The notes below the pieces were generated by a model. The model saw only the letters and a program-made list of their open reading frames with translations. It made no database searches and had not been told where the DNA came from. From Microbacterium ginsengisoli (lineage in GTDB: Bacteria; Actinomycetota; Actinomycetes; Actinomycetales; Microbacteriaceae), in assembly GCF_000956535.1 (NCBI RefSeq), contig NZ_JYIY01000067.1:1-64000 (forward strand): a stretch of DNA of 64,000 nt, given 5' to 3'. Below, one piece after another: positions 1-7,508 of this stretch. The position numbers and the translations under genes are program-made. Each line of letters starts with the position of its first letter. Within the stretch, counting starts at the first letter, position 1.

Positions 1-126
1 AACCGGCTCAAGCAGTGGCGCGGCATCGCGATGCGCTCCGACAAGCTCCTCCGCAGCTACCGAGCCGCCGTCAGCCTCGCCGCGACGCTCATCTGGATCA
101 AATCAGACTTGATCAACACGGCCTAG
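1..126 (+). CDS. IS5-family transposase, C-terminal end (cut by window edge)
   Basis: Only the last 41 residues are visible, and the reading frame is open to the left edge. The segment LKQWRGIAMRSDKLLRSYRA followed by a hydrophobic LAATLIW stretch resembles the C-terminus of DDE transposases of IS5-type elements common in actinobacteria. The TAG stop at 124-126 lies inside a CTAG that also carries the stop codon of the convergent gene on the other strand. Whether the element is intact upstream cannot be seen. No terminal inverted repeat can be assigned because the other end is outside the window. Confidence 0.75.
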   Translation, partial: NRLKQWRGIAMRSDKLLRSYRAAVSLAATLIWIKSDLINTA

Positions 127-1085
127 GTCGAGCGCGGGTTGCGGCCCACGTCGGCGAGCAGCGACGGGCGTCGACGATCGGTGCGCGGCACACCGGCCTG
201 CGCGAGGAGCCGCTCGAGATGGTGCGGATGGAGCGCATCCCGCCACTCCCATCGCACGACGGCGCGAAGCTGGCGTCGCAGGCGGTCCTCGCGTCGCTTC
301 TCCGCGATGAATGCGGCCCGTGCGGCTCGCGGATCGTGGGTCGGGTACTTGTCCCACCCATCGAACTCCCCGGCGACCGACGCCCGTCGCCACAAGAAGT
401 CCGTTCGATCGCGAGCACCCTCGCCCCGGAAGACGCACTGCAGCTCGGGTGCCTCGAACCCGAGCCAGGAGATCACGGCTCGACTGACCGACTCCCCGAC
501 GGACTCGCTGTTCGCGACCGCGAACCCCAACGCCCATTCCGCGCGGCGCCTCCCGTGGGCCGGTACGCGCGTCTCGAGGCGGTGCTGCAGTTCGTCACGC
601 ATCGTCGATGCTGCCGGGTGCGCGGCGATCGCGGCATCCATCACGGCGAGGCCGAACGCCGGGGGCAGCACGTGCGCGAGGTCGATGGATGTGTCGGCCG
701 CGTCGACGACGGCGATCGTACCGCCCGCGTCGACGCGCCGGGCAGTCGCGCTGGTGTGCACGGTGACATCGCCGAACGAGGTGGATCGACGCAGCCCGGG
801 AGCGAAGGCATGGATGCGGCGCGGCTCGCCGAACAACGGGAGTCCGAGGAGTGCCGCCGCGGACTCCATGCAGAACACGGTGTTCGGGCGTATCGCCGCC
901 AGGGCGTGCACGCGCGTGAGGTAGCGCTCACGCGCTGCCAGGCGGTCCCACTCATGTTGAGGGGCGTAGACGCCGCGTCGGACGCGGTGATACCCGGGGC
1001 GGTCGCGCGGACGCCCGACCGGAGCATCGTCGTCGGCGATCTCGAGGGGGACCGGCGAGGGGACGAGGAACGCAGTGACGCTCAT
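123..1085 (-). CDS. AbiEi-antitoxin-like / DUF559-like hypothetical protein
   Basis: A 320-residue protein of a type found in many Microbacteriaceae. The N-terminal third (YHRVRRGVYAP, then a region around residues 65-80 beginning ESAAALLG) resembles the winged-helix region of AbiEi-type antitoxins. The C-terminal part, from about residue 195, has an ESVSR helix followed by DFLW, GEFDGWDKY and EKRRED, spaced like a Vsr/DUF559 restriction-endonuclease-like fold. No toxin partner is adjacent. The ATG is preceded by GGGGAGG at about 9 nt. Its stop codon interlocks with that of the transposase fragment, so the IS end may have set the present 3' end. Function is unknown. Confidence 0.6.
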   Translation of the reverse strand: MSVTAFLVPSPVPLEIADDDAPVGRPRDRPGYHRVRRGVYAPQHEWDRLAARERYLTRVHALAAIRPNTVFCMESAAALLGLPLFGEPRRIHAFAPGLRRSTSFGDVTVHTSATARRVDAGGTIAVVDAADTSIDLAHVLPPAFGLAVMDAAIAAHPAASTMRDELQHRLETRVPAHGRRRAEWALGFAVANSESVGESVSRAVISWLGFEAPELQCVFRGEGARDRTDFLWRRASVAGEFDGWDKYPTHDPRAARAAFIAEKRREDRLRRQLRAVVRWEWRDALHPHHLERLLAQAGVPRTDRRRPSLLADVGRNPRST

Positions 1086-1268
1086 CGCGCCAGCCTCCCC
1101 GCCGCACCGCCGGATCGACCGTGCATCCCCTCACACCGGTGCACAGCGATCGCATTCGCCGCGCGGTGGAGGGAACGTCACGACGTGCCCGCTCCCGCAG
1201 CCGTGGGACGGAGCCTTCCGCGACGCACGGTCGGCCGTAGGTCGCGCGTCGTGCCTTCCGGCTCACTT

Positions 1269-1298
1269 GTGCACCGGCGCCTCGGCGCACCGGTGCAC
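1269..1298. terminator. GC-rich hairpin downstream of the CPBP protease gene
   Basis: GTGCACCGG at 1269-1277 pairs with CCGGTGCAC at 1290-1298, and CGCC at 1278-1281 pairs with GGCG at 1284-1287 across a two-base bulge. It lies 10 nt beyond the stop of the minus-strand gene at 1308. No T-run follows, so termination is inferred. A related ACCGGTGCAC segment occurs at 1135-1144. Confidence 0.4.
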
Positions 1299-1307
1299 CG
1301 CGGCGGC

Positions 1308-2120
1308 TCAGCCGAAGACGCCCGGCCAGAGCGAGACGGCGAGCGGATATCCGATGAACGCGACGACGTCGATGAGGGTGTGGGCGATCACCAACGGCAT
1401 CACCCGGCCCCAGCGGCGATAGCACCAGCCGAAGACGACCCCCATCACCGCGTTGCCGATGATCGCGGGAACTCCCTGATACGCGTGGTACAGCCCTCGC
1501 AGACCCGCTGCGGTGAGGATGATCGCCCACCACGACCAGCCGAGCCGCCGCAGCCTGTCGAAGAGGTAGCCGTTGAACACGACCTCCTCGAGCACGCCGG
1601 CGCGCAGCGCCGCGAGCAGGAGGAGCGGGACGGTGTACCACGCGGCATCCAGGGGCGACGCCTGCACCTGAAGGGTCAGCCCGAGCAGTCGACCGACCAC
1701 GTAGAGCCCGAGCCCTGGCACGCCGATGACCGCGGCGAGAAGCGCCGCACGACCCAGGTCGCCGCCGAATCGGCGGAAGTCGAGCCCGATGCGTCGCAGC
1801 GCGCTGTCGCCCGCGCTCCACAGCAGGTAGACGACCAGCGCGATCAGCACGAAGCTGAAGAACACATCGAGGAACTGGTAGAGGATGTCCCAGAACGCCG
1901 CAGCGTCCTGCGTGGGGTTCAGCTGCGTCTGCGCGTCGCCGACCGTCTGGCCGCGAGACATCGTCTCGATCGTCGTGCGCACGATCGACAGCACCGAGTA
2001 CAGGGCCGACTGGCCGACGCTGACGCCGAGGACGAGCCAGACCTCCCAGCGCAGCCGGGTGCGGTCGAAGCCCACGGCCCGCGGGCGCTCGGCGGGAAGG
2101 GGACGCGTCGTCTCGGTCAC
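1308..2120 (-). CDS. CPBP-family intramembrane metalloprotease
   Basis: A 270-residue membrane protein with about seven hydrophobic segments. It carries the CPBP (Abi/CAAX-protease-like) motifs: EEVVFNGYLFDRL near residue 178, a GLYHAYQG segment, and HTLIDVVAF near residue 248. In this family the paired Glu and the two His residues form the intramembrane active site. The start is GTG and the upstream SD is weak. It is a single-gene unit, with a hairpin just downstream and no visible substrate in the neighbourhood. Proteins of this family act in prenyl-protein-like processing or bacteriocin immunity; the role here is unknown. Confidence 0.8.
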   Translation of the reverse strand: MTETTRPLPAERPRAVGFDRTRLRWEVWLVLGVSVGQSALYSVLSIVRTTIETMSRGQTVGDAQTQLNPTQDAAAFWDILYQFLDVFFSFVLIALVVYLLWSAGDSALRRIGLDFRRFGGDLGRAALLAAVIGVPGLGLYVVGRLLGLTLQVQASPLDAAWYTVPLLLLAALRAGVLEEVVFNGYLFDRLRRLGWSWWAIILTAAGLRGLYHAYQGVPAIIGNAVMGVVFGWCYRRWGRVMPLVIAHTLIDVVAFIGYPLAVSLWPGVFG

Positions 2121-2308
2121 CCCGGCATCGTTTCACGGGATGCCGCTTCCGCCGTGATGCGCAGGTAAAAGGCGCATCGGCCCGCTCTGCACCCCGACTG
2201 TGCAGATTGCGCATCGCACCGTCATTCGCGTTAAGGGTATGTAACGGTTTCCGGTCCGGCTTTGAACAGGCGGATGGCCGTGCTTAGGGTTTCCGTATCT
2301 GCGCCATG

Positions 2309-2326
2309 CGAAGTTTTCGGACTTCG
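2309..2326 (+). promoter_or_regulatory. Short hairpin in the leader of the peptide-transporter operon
   Basis: CGAAGT at 2309-2314 pairs with ACTTCG at 2321-2326 around a six-base loop, about 24 nt before the AAGGAG Shine-Dalgarno at 2350-2355. The 243-nt gap (2121-2363) also holds TTGAAC and TTAGGG segments about 16 nt apart near 2260-2290 that could be a promoter. No known riboswitch fold is recognisable. Confidence 0.25.
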
Positions 2327-2363
2327 TGTGGGGCCACATCCCTTCTCATAAGGAGTCACCAAG

Positions 2364-4130
2364 TTGAAGAAGTCACGTCTCGGAGTGGTGATCGCGGCAG
2401 CTGCCGCGGGTGCCCTCCTGCTGGCGGGCTGCACCACGAGCGGCACCACCACCAAGCCCCGCTCGGGCGGCACCGTCACTGAGGCCATCGTCAACGACCT
2501 CACCTCGCTGAACTACAACACGCCGCAGGGCAACCTGGACACGAACGGTCAGTACGCGTACTTGACCAGTGCGGCGTTCCAGTACCCCGACAACAACTTC
2601 AACGTCGTGGCGAACACCGACATCGGCACGTACGAGAAGACCTCGGACAGCCCGCTGACGGTCAAGTACACCCTCAAGTCGGGTGCGAAGTGGTCGGATG
2701 GCCAGCCCATCACCGCAGATGACATGGTCCTCGCCTGGGCGATCGCCTCGGGTCACTACGACGACGCCACGTTCGACGCCGACGGCAACGTCACCAAAGG
2801 CACGCAGTACTTCGCCATCGCCGGTTCGACCGCGGGAATCAACAGCACCGCGTTCCCGACCGTGGGCGACAACAACACCTCGATCACGCTCGTCTACAGC
2901 CAGCCCTACGTCGACTGGAACCTCTTCTCGCCGATCGCGCAGCCCGCGCACATCGTCGCGAAGAAGGCCGGTCTCTCGTCGGCTGCCGACCTGACGAAGC
3001 TCCTCCAGGGCCTGCCCGCAGGTAACCCGTCGAGCCCGGTCGCCCCGAATGCGACCCTCGAGGCCGCGGCGAAGTTCATCAACACCGGCTACGACATCAC
3101 GTCGTTCCCGACCGACTCCGACCTCCTCGTGTCGAGCGGCCCCTGGGTGCTCTCCGCGTGGACTCCGGGACAGTCGCTCGAGTTCTCGCTGAACCCGTAC
3201 TACGACGGCAACCTGAAGCCGCAGATCGACAAGCTCGTGATGCGCGTCATCCCCGACGCCGCCGCACAGGTGACCGCCCTCCAGAACGGCGAGGTCGACA
3301 TCGTCTACCCGCAGGCATCGGCCGACACGAAGAAGTCGCTCGAGGCCGTCACCGGCGCCACCGTGCTCACGGGTGACCAGGTCTCGTACGACCACCTCGA
3401 CCTGAACTTCAAGTCGTCGGTGTTCAGCGACCCGACCGTGCGCCAGGCGTTCCTGCTCACGATCCCGCGCCAGCAGATCGTCGACGCGATCGTGAAGCCG
3501 GTCAACCCCGACGCGAAGCCGCTCGACTCGCAGATCTGGCTCCCGAACCAGTCGCAGTATGCGACCTCGGTTGCGCAGAACGGCTCGTCCGCCTACGACT
3601 CGGTCGACATCGAGAAGGCCAAGAGCCTGCTCGCCGGCAAGACCCCGACCGTGAAGATCCTCTACAACTCGAAGAACCCCAACCGCGTCGACGAGTTCCA
3701 GGCGATCCAGGCGTCGGCCAAGCAGGCCGGTTTCAACGTCGTCGACGGCGGTGACCCGAAGTGGTCGTCGCTGCTCGCCGGTGGCAACTACGACGCGTCG
3801 CTGTTCGGGTGGATCAGCCCGGGTGTGGGCACCGCCCAGATCCCGCAGCTGTTCACCAGCCAGGGTGGCGGCAACTACAACGGCTTCACCGCCGCGAACG
3901 ACCTCGCCACGCAGACCCAGACGACGCTTGACCCCGCCAAGCTGACCGATCTGGAGATGCAGATCGACAAGATCGCCTTCGAGCAGGGCTACGGCCTCCC
4001 GCTCTTCCAGGCCGCCGGTATCTACGGCGTCTCCAGCAAGGTTCAGGGTGTCAAGTACATGGGCAACCAGACCGGACCGATCTGGAACTTCTGGGAGTGG
4101 TCGGTGCAGACGAGCACCAGCTCCAAGTAA
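2364..4130 (+). CDS. Oligopeptide/dipeptide ABC transporter substrate-binding lipoprotein (family 5)
   Basis: A 588-residue SBP_bac_5 (DppA/OppA-like) protein that captures peptides outside the membrane and delivers them to the permeases encoded next. The first 23 residues form a lipoprotein signal: two Lys, a hydrophobic run, and the lipobox LLAGC with Cys23 as the lipid-attachment site. Family features include a GAKWSDGQPITADD-type segment near residue 107 and a SLEFSLNPYYDGN segment. The start is TTG, chosen because AAGGAG lies 8 nt upstream and the signal peptide begins there. Codon use is strongly biased, suggesting high expression. A strong hairpin follows the gene, separating it from the permeases. 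The exact ligand is not determinable. Confidence 0.9.
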   Translation: MKKSRLGVVIAAAAAGALLLAGCTTSGTTTKPRSGGTVTEAIVNDLTSLNYNTPQGNLDTNGQYAYLTSAAFQYPDNNFNVVANTDIGTYEKTSDSPLTVKYTLKSGAKWSDGQPITADDMVLAWAIASGHYDDATFDADGNVTKGTQYFAIAGSTAGINSTAFPTVGDNNTSITLVYSQPYVDWNLFSPIAQPAHIVAKKAGLSSAADLTKLLQGLPAGNPSSPVAPNATLEAAAKFINTGYDITSFPTDSDLLVSSGPWVLSAWTPGQSLEFSLNPYYDGNLKPQIDKLVMRVIPDAAAQVTALQNGEVDIVYPQASADTKKSLEAVTGATVLTGDQVSYDHLDLNFKSSVFSDPTVRQAFLLTIPRQQIVDAIVKPVNPDAKPLDSQIWLPNQSQYATSVAQNGSSAYDSVDIEKAKSLLAGKTPTVKILYNSKNPNRVDEFQAIQASAKQAGFNVVDGGDPKWSSLLAGGNYDASLFGWISPGVGTAQIPQLFTSQGGGNYNGFTAANDLATQTQTTLDPAKLTDLEMQIDKIAFEQGYGLPLFQAAGIYGVSSKVQGVKYMGNQTGPIWNFWEWSVQTSTSSK

Positions 4131-4142
4131 GGTCATGATGCT

Positions 4143-4173
4143 GGGGGTGGCGTCCGATCAGGGCGCCACCCCC
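4143..4173 (+). terminator. Hairpin between binding protein and permease genes (attenuator-like)
   Basis: GGGGGTGGCG at 4143-4152 pairs perfectly with CGCCACCCCC at 4164-4173, giving a 10-bp stem and 11-nt loop followed by AACTTCTGT. It lies 12 nt after the binding-protein stop and 59 nt before the permease start. It may let part of transcription end there, so the binding protein is made in excess, and it may protect the upstream mRNA 3' end. Confidence 0.65.
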
Positions 4174-4232
4174 AACTTCTGTCAGTGATCACCGACGCGG
4201 GGTGAGCCGGAAGATCCCGGCGAGCTCCGCGC

Positions 4233-5789
4233 GTGAGCGAGGAAAAACACACATTGGTCGGATTCATCCTCAGAAGAATCGGCGTTTCCGTTCTGATTCT
4301 CGTCGCGGCGTCGTTCGTGATGTTCAACCTGGTGGCGTTGTCCACCGATCCCCTCGAAGACCTGCGCACCTCGATCCTCCCAAACAAGGAGCAGTTGATC
4401 CAGGCGCGCATCCAGATCGGCAATCTCGATGTCCCGCCGCCGCTGCGCTGGTTCATCTGGATCGGCGGGGCCGCCAAGTGCCTCGTCCCCTTCGCCGGGC
4501 AGTGCAGCCTCGGCCAGACGTTCCAGGGGGCGCAGGTCACCGACCTGCTGCCGACCGCCATGCTCTCGACCGTGCAGATGGTCACCGCGGCACTGATTCT
4601 CGCGATCCTCTTCGGCATCGCGACCGGCATCCTGTCGGCCATCCGTGAGAACAGCGGTTTCGACATCACGTTCACCGTCATCAGCCTGTTCCTGTACTCG
4701 CTCCCGTCGTTCCTCGCAGCAACGATGCTCAAGAGCTTCGTCGCGATCGGGTACAACAACTTCCTGGCCTCACCAGAGGTGCCGATCTGGCTCTCGATCG
4801 TGATCGGGCTGGTGCTCGCGCTGATCATCCAGGCGGTCGTCGGCGGCGAGATGCGTCGGCGCCTCATCACGACGGCGTCCGCCTTCGTGGTCTCCGCCGG
4901 CCTCCTGATCTACATGAGCGCGACCGATTGGTTCGCCCAGCCCGCCATCGGCCCCGTCGGCATCATCGTGCTGAGCCTCGGCATCGCGGCCGCGGTCGCG
5001 GCGATCCTCGCCGGCATCTACAACCGCCGAGGACTCATCACAGCCGGCATCGTGGCGGTCATCGGCATCGCGTCGTACTTCGCCGTGCAGCCGCTGCTGG
5101 ATGTCTCGACCATTGGCACCATCGCGATCCTGGCGATCGCTGCGCTCGTCGTCGGTGCGCTCGTCGGCTTCCTCGTCGGCGGCGACGATCGTGGACAGAA
5201 CATCCGCATCGGCATTCTCGTGGCGTTCTTCATCGGGTTCCTGATCATCATCGATCGGCTCATGCAGTCCTTCCCGGGCTACATGTTCGACATGAACGGC
5301 CGCCCGATCGCGACGGTCGGCTCGTCGACTCCCGGATATGATCCCGGCAACATGTGGCGGTCCGCGCTGGACACCTTCTTCCATCTGCTGCTGCCGACGG
5401 TCTCGCTGCTGACGATCTCCTTCGCGGGATACACCCGTTATGCACGCGCCGGCATGATCGAGGTGCTCGGGCAGGACTACGTGCGCACGGCCCGGGCGAA
5501 GGGCATGCCCGAGCGGGTCGTCGTGGTGCGCCACGCCTTCCGCAACGTGCTCATCCCGATCACGACGCTGGTCGCGACCGACCTCGGCGCCCTGCTCGGC
5601 GGCGCGATCATCACCGAGTACATCTTCGGCATCCCCGGCATGGGCGCGCTCTTCCAGAACTCGCTCGGTCGCGGTGACGTCTACCCGGTCATGGGCTACT
5701 TCCTCGTGATCGCCTTCATGGCCATCCTGTTCAACTTCCTCGCCGATCTCAGTTATGCGGCACTCGACCCGAGAGTGAGGGTCCGCTGA
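4233..5789 (+). CDS. Peptide ABC transporter permease, DppB-like, with inserted membrane domain
   Basis: A 518-residue inner-membrane permease, far longer than DppB-type proteins (about 310-340 residues). The N-terminal TM1 region and the C-terminal BPD_transp_1 core are present, with the EAA loop EVLGQDYVRTARAKGMPE near residue 410 that contacts the ATPase. About 165 extra residues (roughly 185-350) hold about six hydrophobic helices rich in Ile/Ala/Val/Gly, placed between the first half of the permease and the EAA half. The start is GTG. The gene overlaps the next permease at TGATG, so the two are likely translated in a coupled way and form the heterodimeric channel. Confidence 0.88.
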   Translation: MSEEKHTLVGFILRRIGVSVLILVAASFVMFNLVALSTDPLEDLRTSILPNKEQLIQARIQIGNLDVPPPLRWFIWIGGAAKCLVPFAGQCSLGQTFQGAQVTDLLPTAMLSTVQMVTAALILAILFGIATGILSAIRENSGFDITFTVISLFLYSLPSFLAATMLKSFVAIGYNNFLASPEVPIWLSIVIGLVLALIIQAVVGGEMRRRLITTASAFVVSAGLLIYMSATDWFAQPAIGPVGIIVLSLGIAAAVAAILAGIYNRRGLITAGIVAVIGIASYFAVQPLLDVSTIGTIAILAIAALVVGALVGFLVGGDDRGQNIRIGILVAFFIGFLIIIDRLMQSFPGYMFDMNGRPIATVGSSTPGYDPGNMWRSALDTFFHLLLPTVSLLTISFAGYTRYARAGMIEVLGQDYVRTARAKGMPERVVVVRHAFRNVLIPITTLVATDLGALLGGAIITEYIFGIPGMGALFQNSLGRGDVYPVMGYFLVIAFMAILFNFLADLSYAALDPRVRVR

Positions 5790-6799
5790 TGTCCACCTCT
5801 CTGCCCAGTTCGGTCGACACGGTCGACCACCGCTCCGTCAGTCAGGGGCGCCTGATCCTGCGTCGGTTCCTGCGCAACCCCGCCGGCGTCGTCTCGCTGG
5901 TCGTGCTTCTCGCCATCGTGGTGTTCGCCACCACGGCGATCGGCGTCGGACCGATCCACGGGTGGTGGAAGTGGAACTTCACCGACCCCGACCCGAACAT
6001 CGCCATCGATGGCGCACCCACCCTGCAGCTGTGGCCGTTCTCGTTCGGCGACCACCCGTTCGGACAGGACCGCATCGGTCGCGACTACTTCGCGATGGTG
6101 ATGCGCGGCATCCAGAACTCGTTCGTCGTGATGATCCTCATCACGGGGATCGCGGTCGTGCTCGGCGTGATCGTCGGCGCGATCGCGGGCTACTACCGCG
6201 GCTGGGTGGATGCGGTGCTCATGCGCATCACGGATGTCTTCATCGTCATCCCCGCCATCGTGCTCGCCGCGGTCGTCGGAAACTACGCGGGCGCTGTCGG
6301 CGTGTGGATCCTCGGCGTCATGCTCGGCGCCGTGAGCTGGATGGTCATCGCCCGTCTCGTGCGCGGTGAGTTCCTCTCGCTGCGCGAGCGCGAGTTCGTC
6401 GAGGCGGCTCGGGTTGCCGGGGCATCCGACGCCCGCATCATCTTCCGTCACATCCTGCCCAACGCGACCGGTGTCATCATCGTCTCGGCGTCGCTGCTGG
6501 CCGCGGCCGCCATCCTGCTCGAGTCGGCGATCTCGCTGCTCGGCTACGGCATCCGCTCTCCTGATGTGTCGCTCGGTCTGCTCATCGGGGCGAACCAGTC
6601 GGCGTTCGCGGTGCGGCCGTGGCTGTTCTGGTGGCCGGCGTTCTTCATCGTGGCGCTCGCGCTGTCGGCGAACATCTTCGGCGATGCCCTGCGGGAGGCC
6701 TTCGACCCGCGCAGCCGTCGGTTCTCGCGGCGTCGCACCAAGGAGGCCCCGGTGCAGGACGTGCCCGCCGAGGTCGAGGCCGAGGTCGAGCTGAGGTGA
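5789..6799 (+). CDS. Peptide ABC transporter permease, DppC-like
   Basis: A 336-residue partner permease. It has an N-terminal cytoplasmic segment, an OppC_N-type first helix (RNPAGVVSLVVLLAIVV), a periplasmic FGQDRIGRDYF segment typical of OppC/DppC, and the EAA loop REREFVEAARVAGASDARI near residue 202. The ATG overlaps the stop of the preceding permease. The C-terminus is highly charged (a Glu/Val-rich run). Its stop lies only 5 nt from the stop of an oppositely oriented PH-domain gene, which separates it from its ATPase gene. Confidence 0.9.
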   Translation: MSTSLPSSVDTVDHRSVSQGRLILRRFLRNPAGVVSLVVLLAIVVFATTAIGVGPIHGWWKWNFTDPDPNIAIDGAPTLQLWPFSFGDHPFGQDRIGRDYFAMVMRGIQNSFVVMILITGIAVVLGVIVGAIAGYYRGWVDAVLMRITDVFIVIPAIVLAAVVGNYAGAVGVWILGVMLGAVSWMVIARLVRGEFLSLREREFVEAARVAGASDARIIFRHILPNATGVIIVSASLLAAAAILLESAISLLGYGIRSPDVSLGLLIGANQSAFAVRPWLFWWPAFFIVALALSANIFGDALREAFDPRSRRFSRRRTKEAPVQDVPAEVEAEVELR

Positions 6800-6804
6800 T
6801 CCGT

Positions 6805-7431
6805 TCAGGCCAGAGCGATCGCGGGCAGGCTCGCGGTGAGCAGCGCCACGACGGTCGCCAGGCTCGCCAGGTGAATGCGTACTCGCGCGCGCTGTGCGTC
6901 GGCCTGGCCGAGCGGGATCCGTTCCGCTTCGGCCAGGCGCATCCAGCGGTCGCGCACGATCACCGCGAGGTCGCCCGAGTCGGTCCCGAGCGTCGACGAC
7001 GCGCGTCGTCCGCCGTCGCGATCGGCCGGTCCGATCGCCGGGTGGGCGCTGGCGGCGCCGGTGATCGGACGAGTGAGGGGTCCCGGCGCCGGAGCGGCTG
7101 CGGCGCGGTAGCGACGCTGCGGGGTGACGAGGGTCAGCGCGAAGCGCGTGTCGACATCGATCAGGCTGCTCCAGGCGACCGTCACGGTGTGGAACGGGTT
7201 CACGAGGGTGACATCCGCGTCCGTCACGACCACCCGCGGGCGCCAGAAGAGTTCCCACACCAGCAGCGCGAGCAGCGCGACCGGCACGAGCGCCCACAGG
7301 CGATGGGGCTCCCCGAGCGCGATCGCGTAGCCGACGGCTGTCGCCCCTCCCAGTCCGATGAGGGCCCAGCCGCTCACCGACAGCACGATGCTCGTGGTCG
7401 GTCGGAATACCAGGGTGTCGCGCTCATCCAC
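6805..7431 (-). CDS. PH-domain (bPH-like) membrane protein
   Basis: A 208-residue protein. It has a short cytoplasmic N-terminus (DERDTLVFRP), two hydrophobic segments (about residues 15-60), then a soluble region with RPRVVVTDADVTLVNPFHTVTVAW. That pattern is typical of bacterial PH domains related to mycobacterial low-molecular-weight antigen 6. A Pro/Ala-rich insert interrupts the domain, and a final hydrophobic helix lies near the C-terminus. I prefer the GTG at 7431 because GGGAGG lies about 9 nt upstream; an in-frame start at 7476 would add 15 residues. It is antisense, inside the peptide-transporter gene set. Function unknown. Confidence 0.65.
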   Translation of the reverse strand: MDERDTLVFRPTTSIVLSVSGWALIGLGGATAVGYAIALGEPHRLWALVPVALLALLVWELFWRPRVVVTDADVTLVNPFHTVTVAWSSLIDVDTRFALTLVTPQRRYRAAAAPAPGPLTRPITGAASAHPAIGPADRDGGRRASSTLGTDSGDLAVIVRDRWMRLAEAERIPLGQADAQRARVRIHLASLATVVALLTASLPAIALA

Positions 7432-7508
7432 AGCTTCATCCTCCCATCCGCGTCGGCGACCGAACCGGGTCGCCACGACGCCACCGAGATCCCGGAAGGA
7501 TCCGCATC

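Noticed and set aside
1131..1298. Repeated ACCGGTGCAC segments as a CRISPR or REP-like array
   Set aside because: There are only a few imperfect copies with irregular spacing. The best-paired pair is explained as a hairpin after the CPBP gene.
15..2168. Long plus-strand frame across the AbiEi-like and CPBP genes
   Set aside because: It crosses two minus-strand genes with recognised motifs, and the protein is compositionally antisense-like.
2121..2363. Possible riboswitch upstream of the peptide-binding protein
   Set aside because: Only a 6-bp hairpin is visible. I could not match any known riboswitch core.
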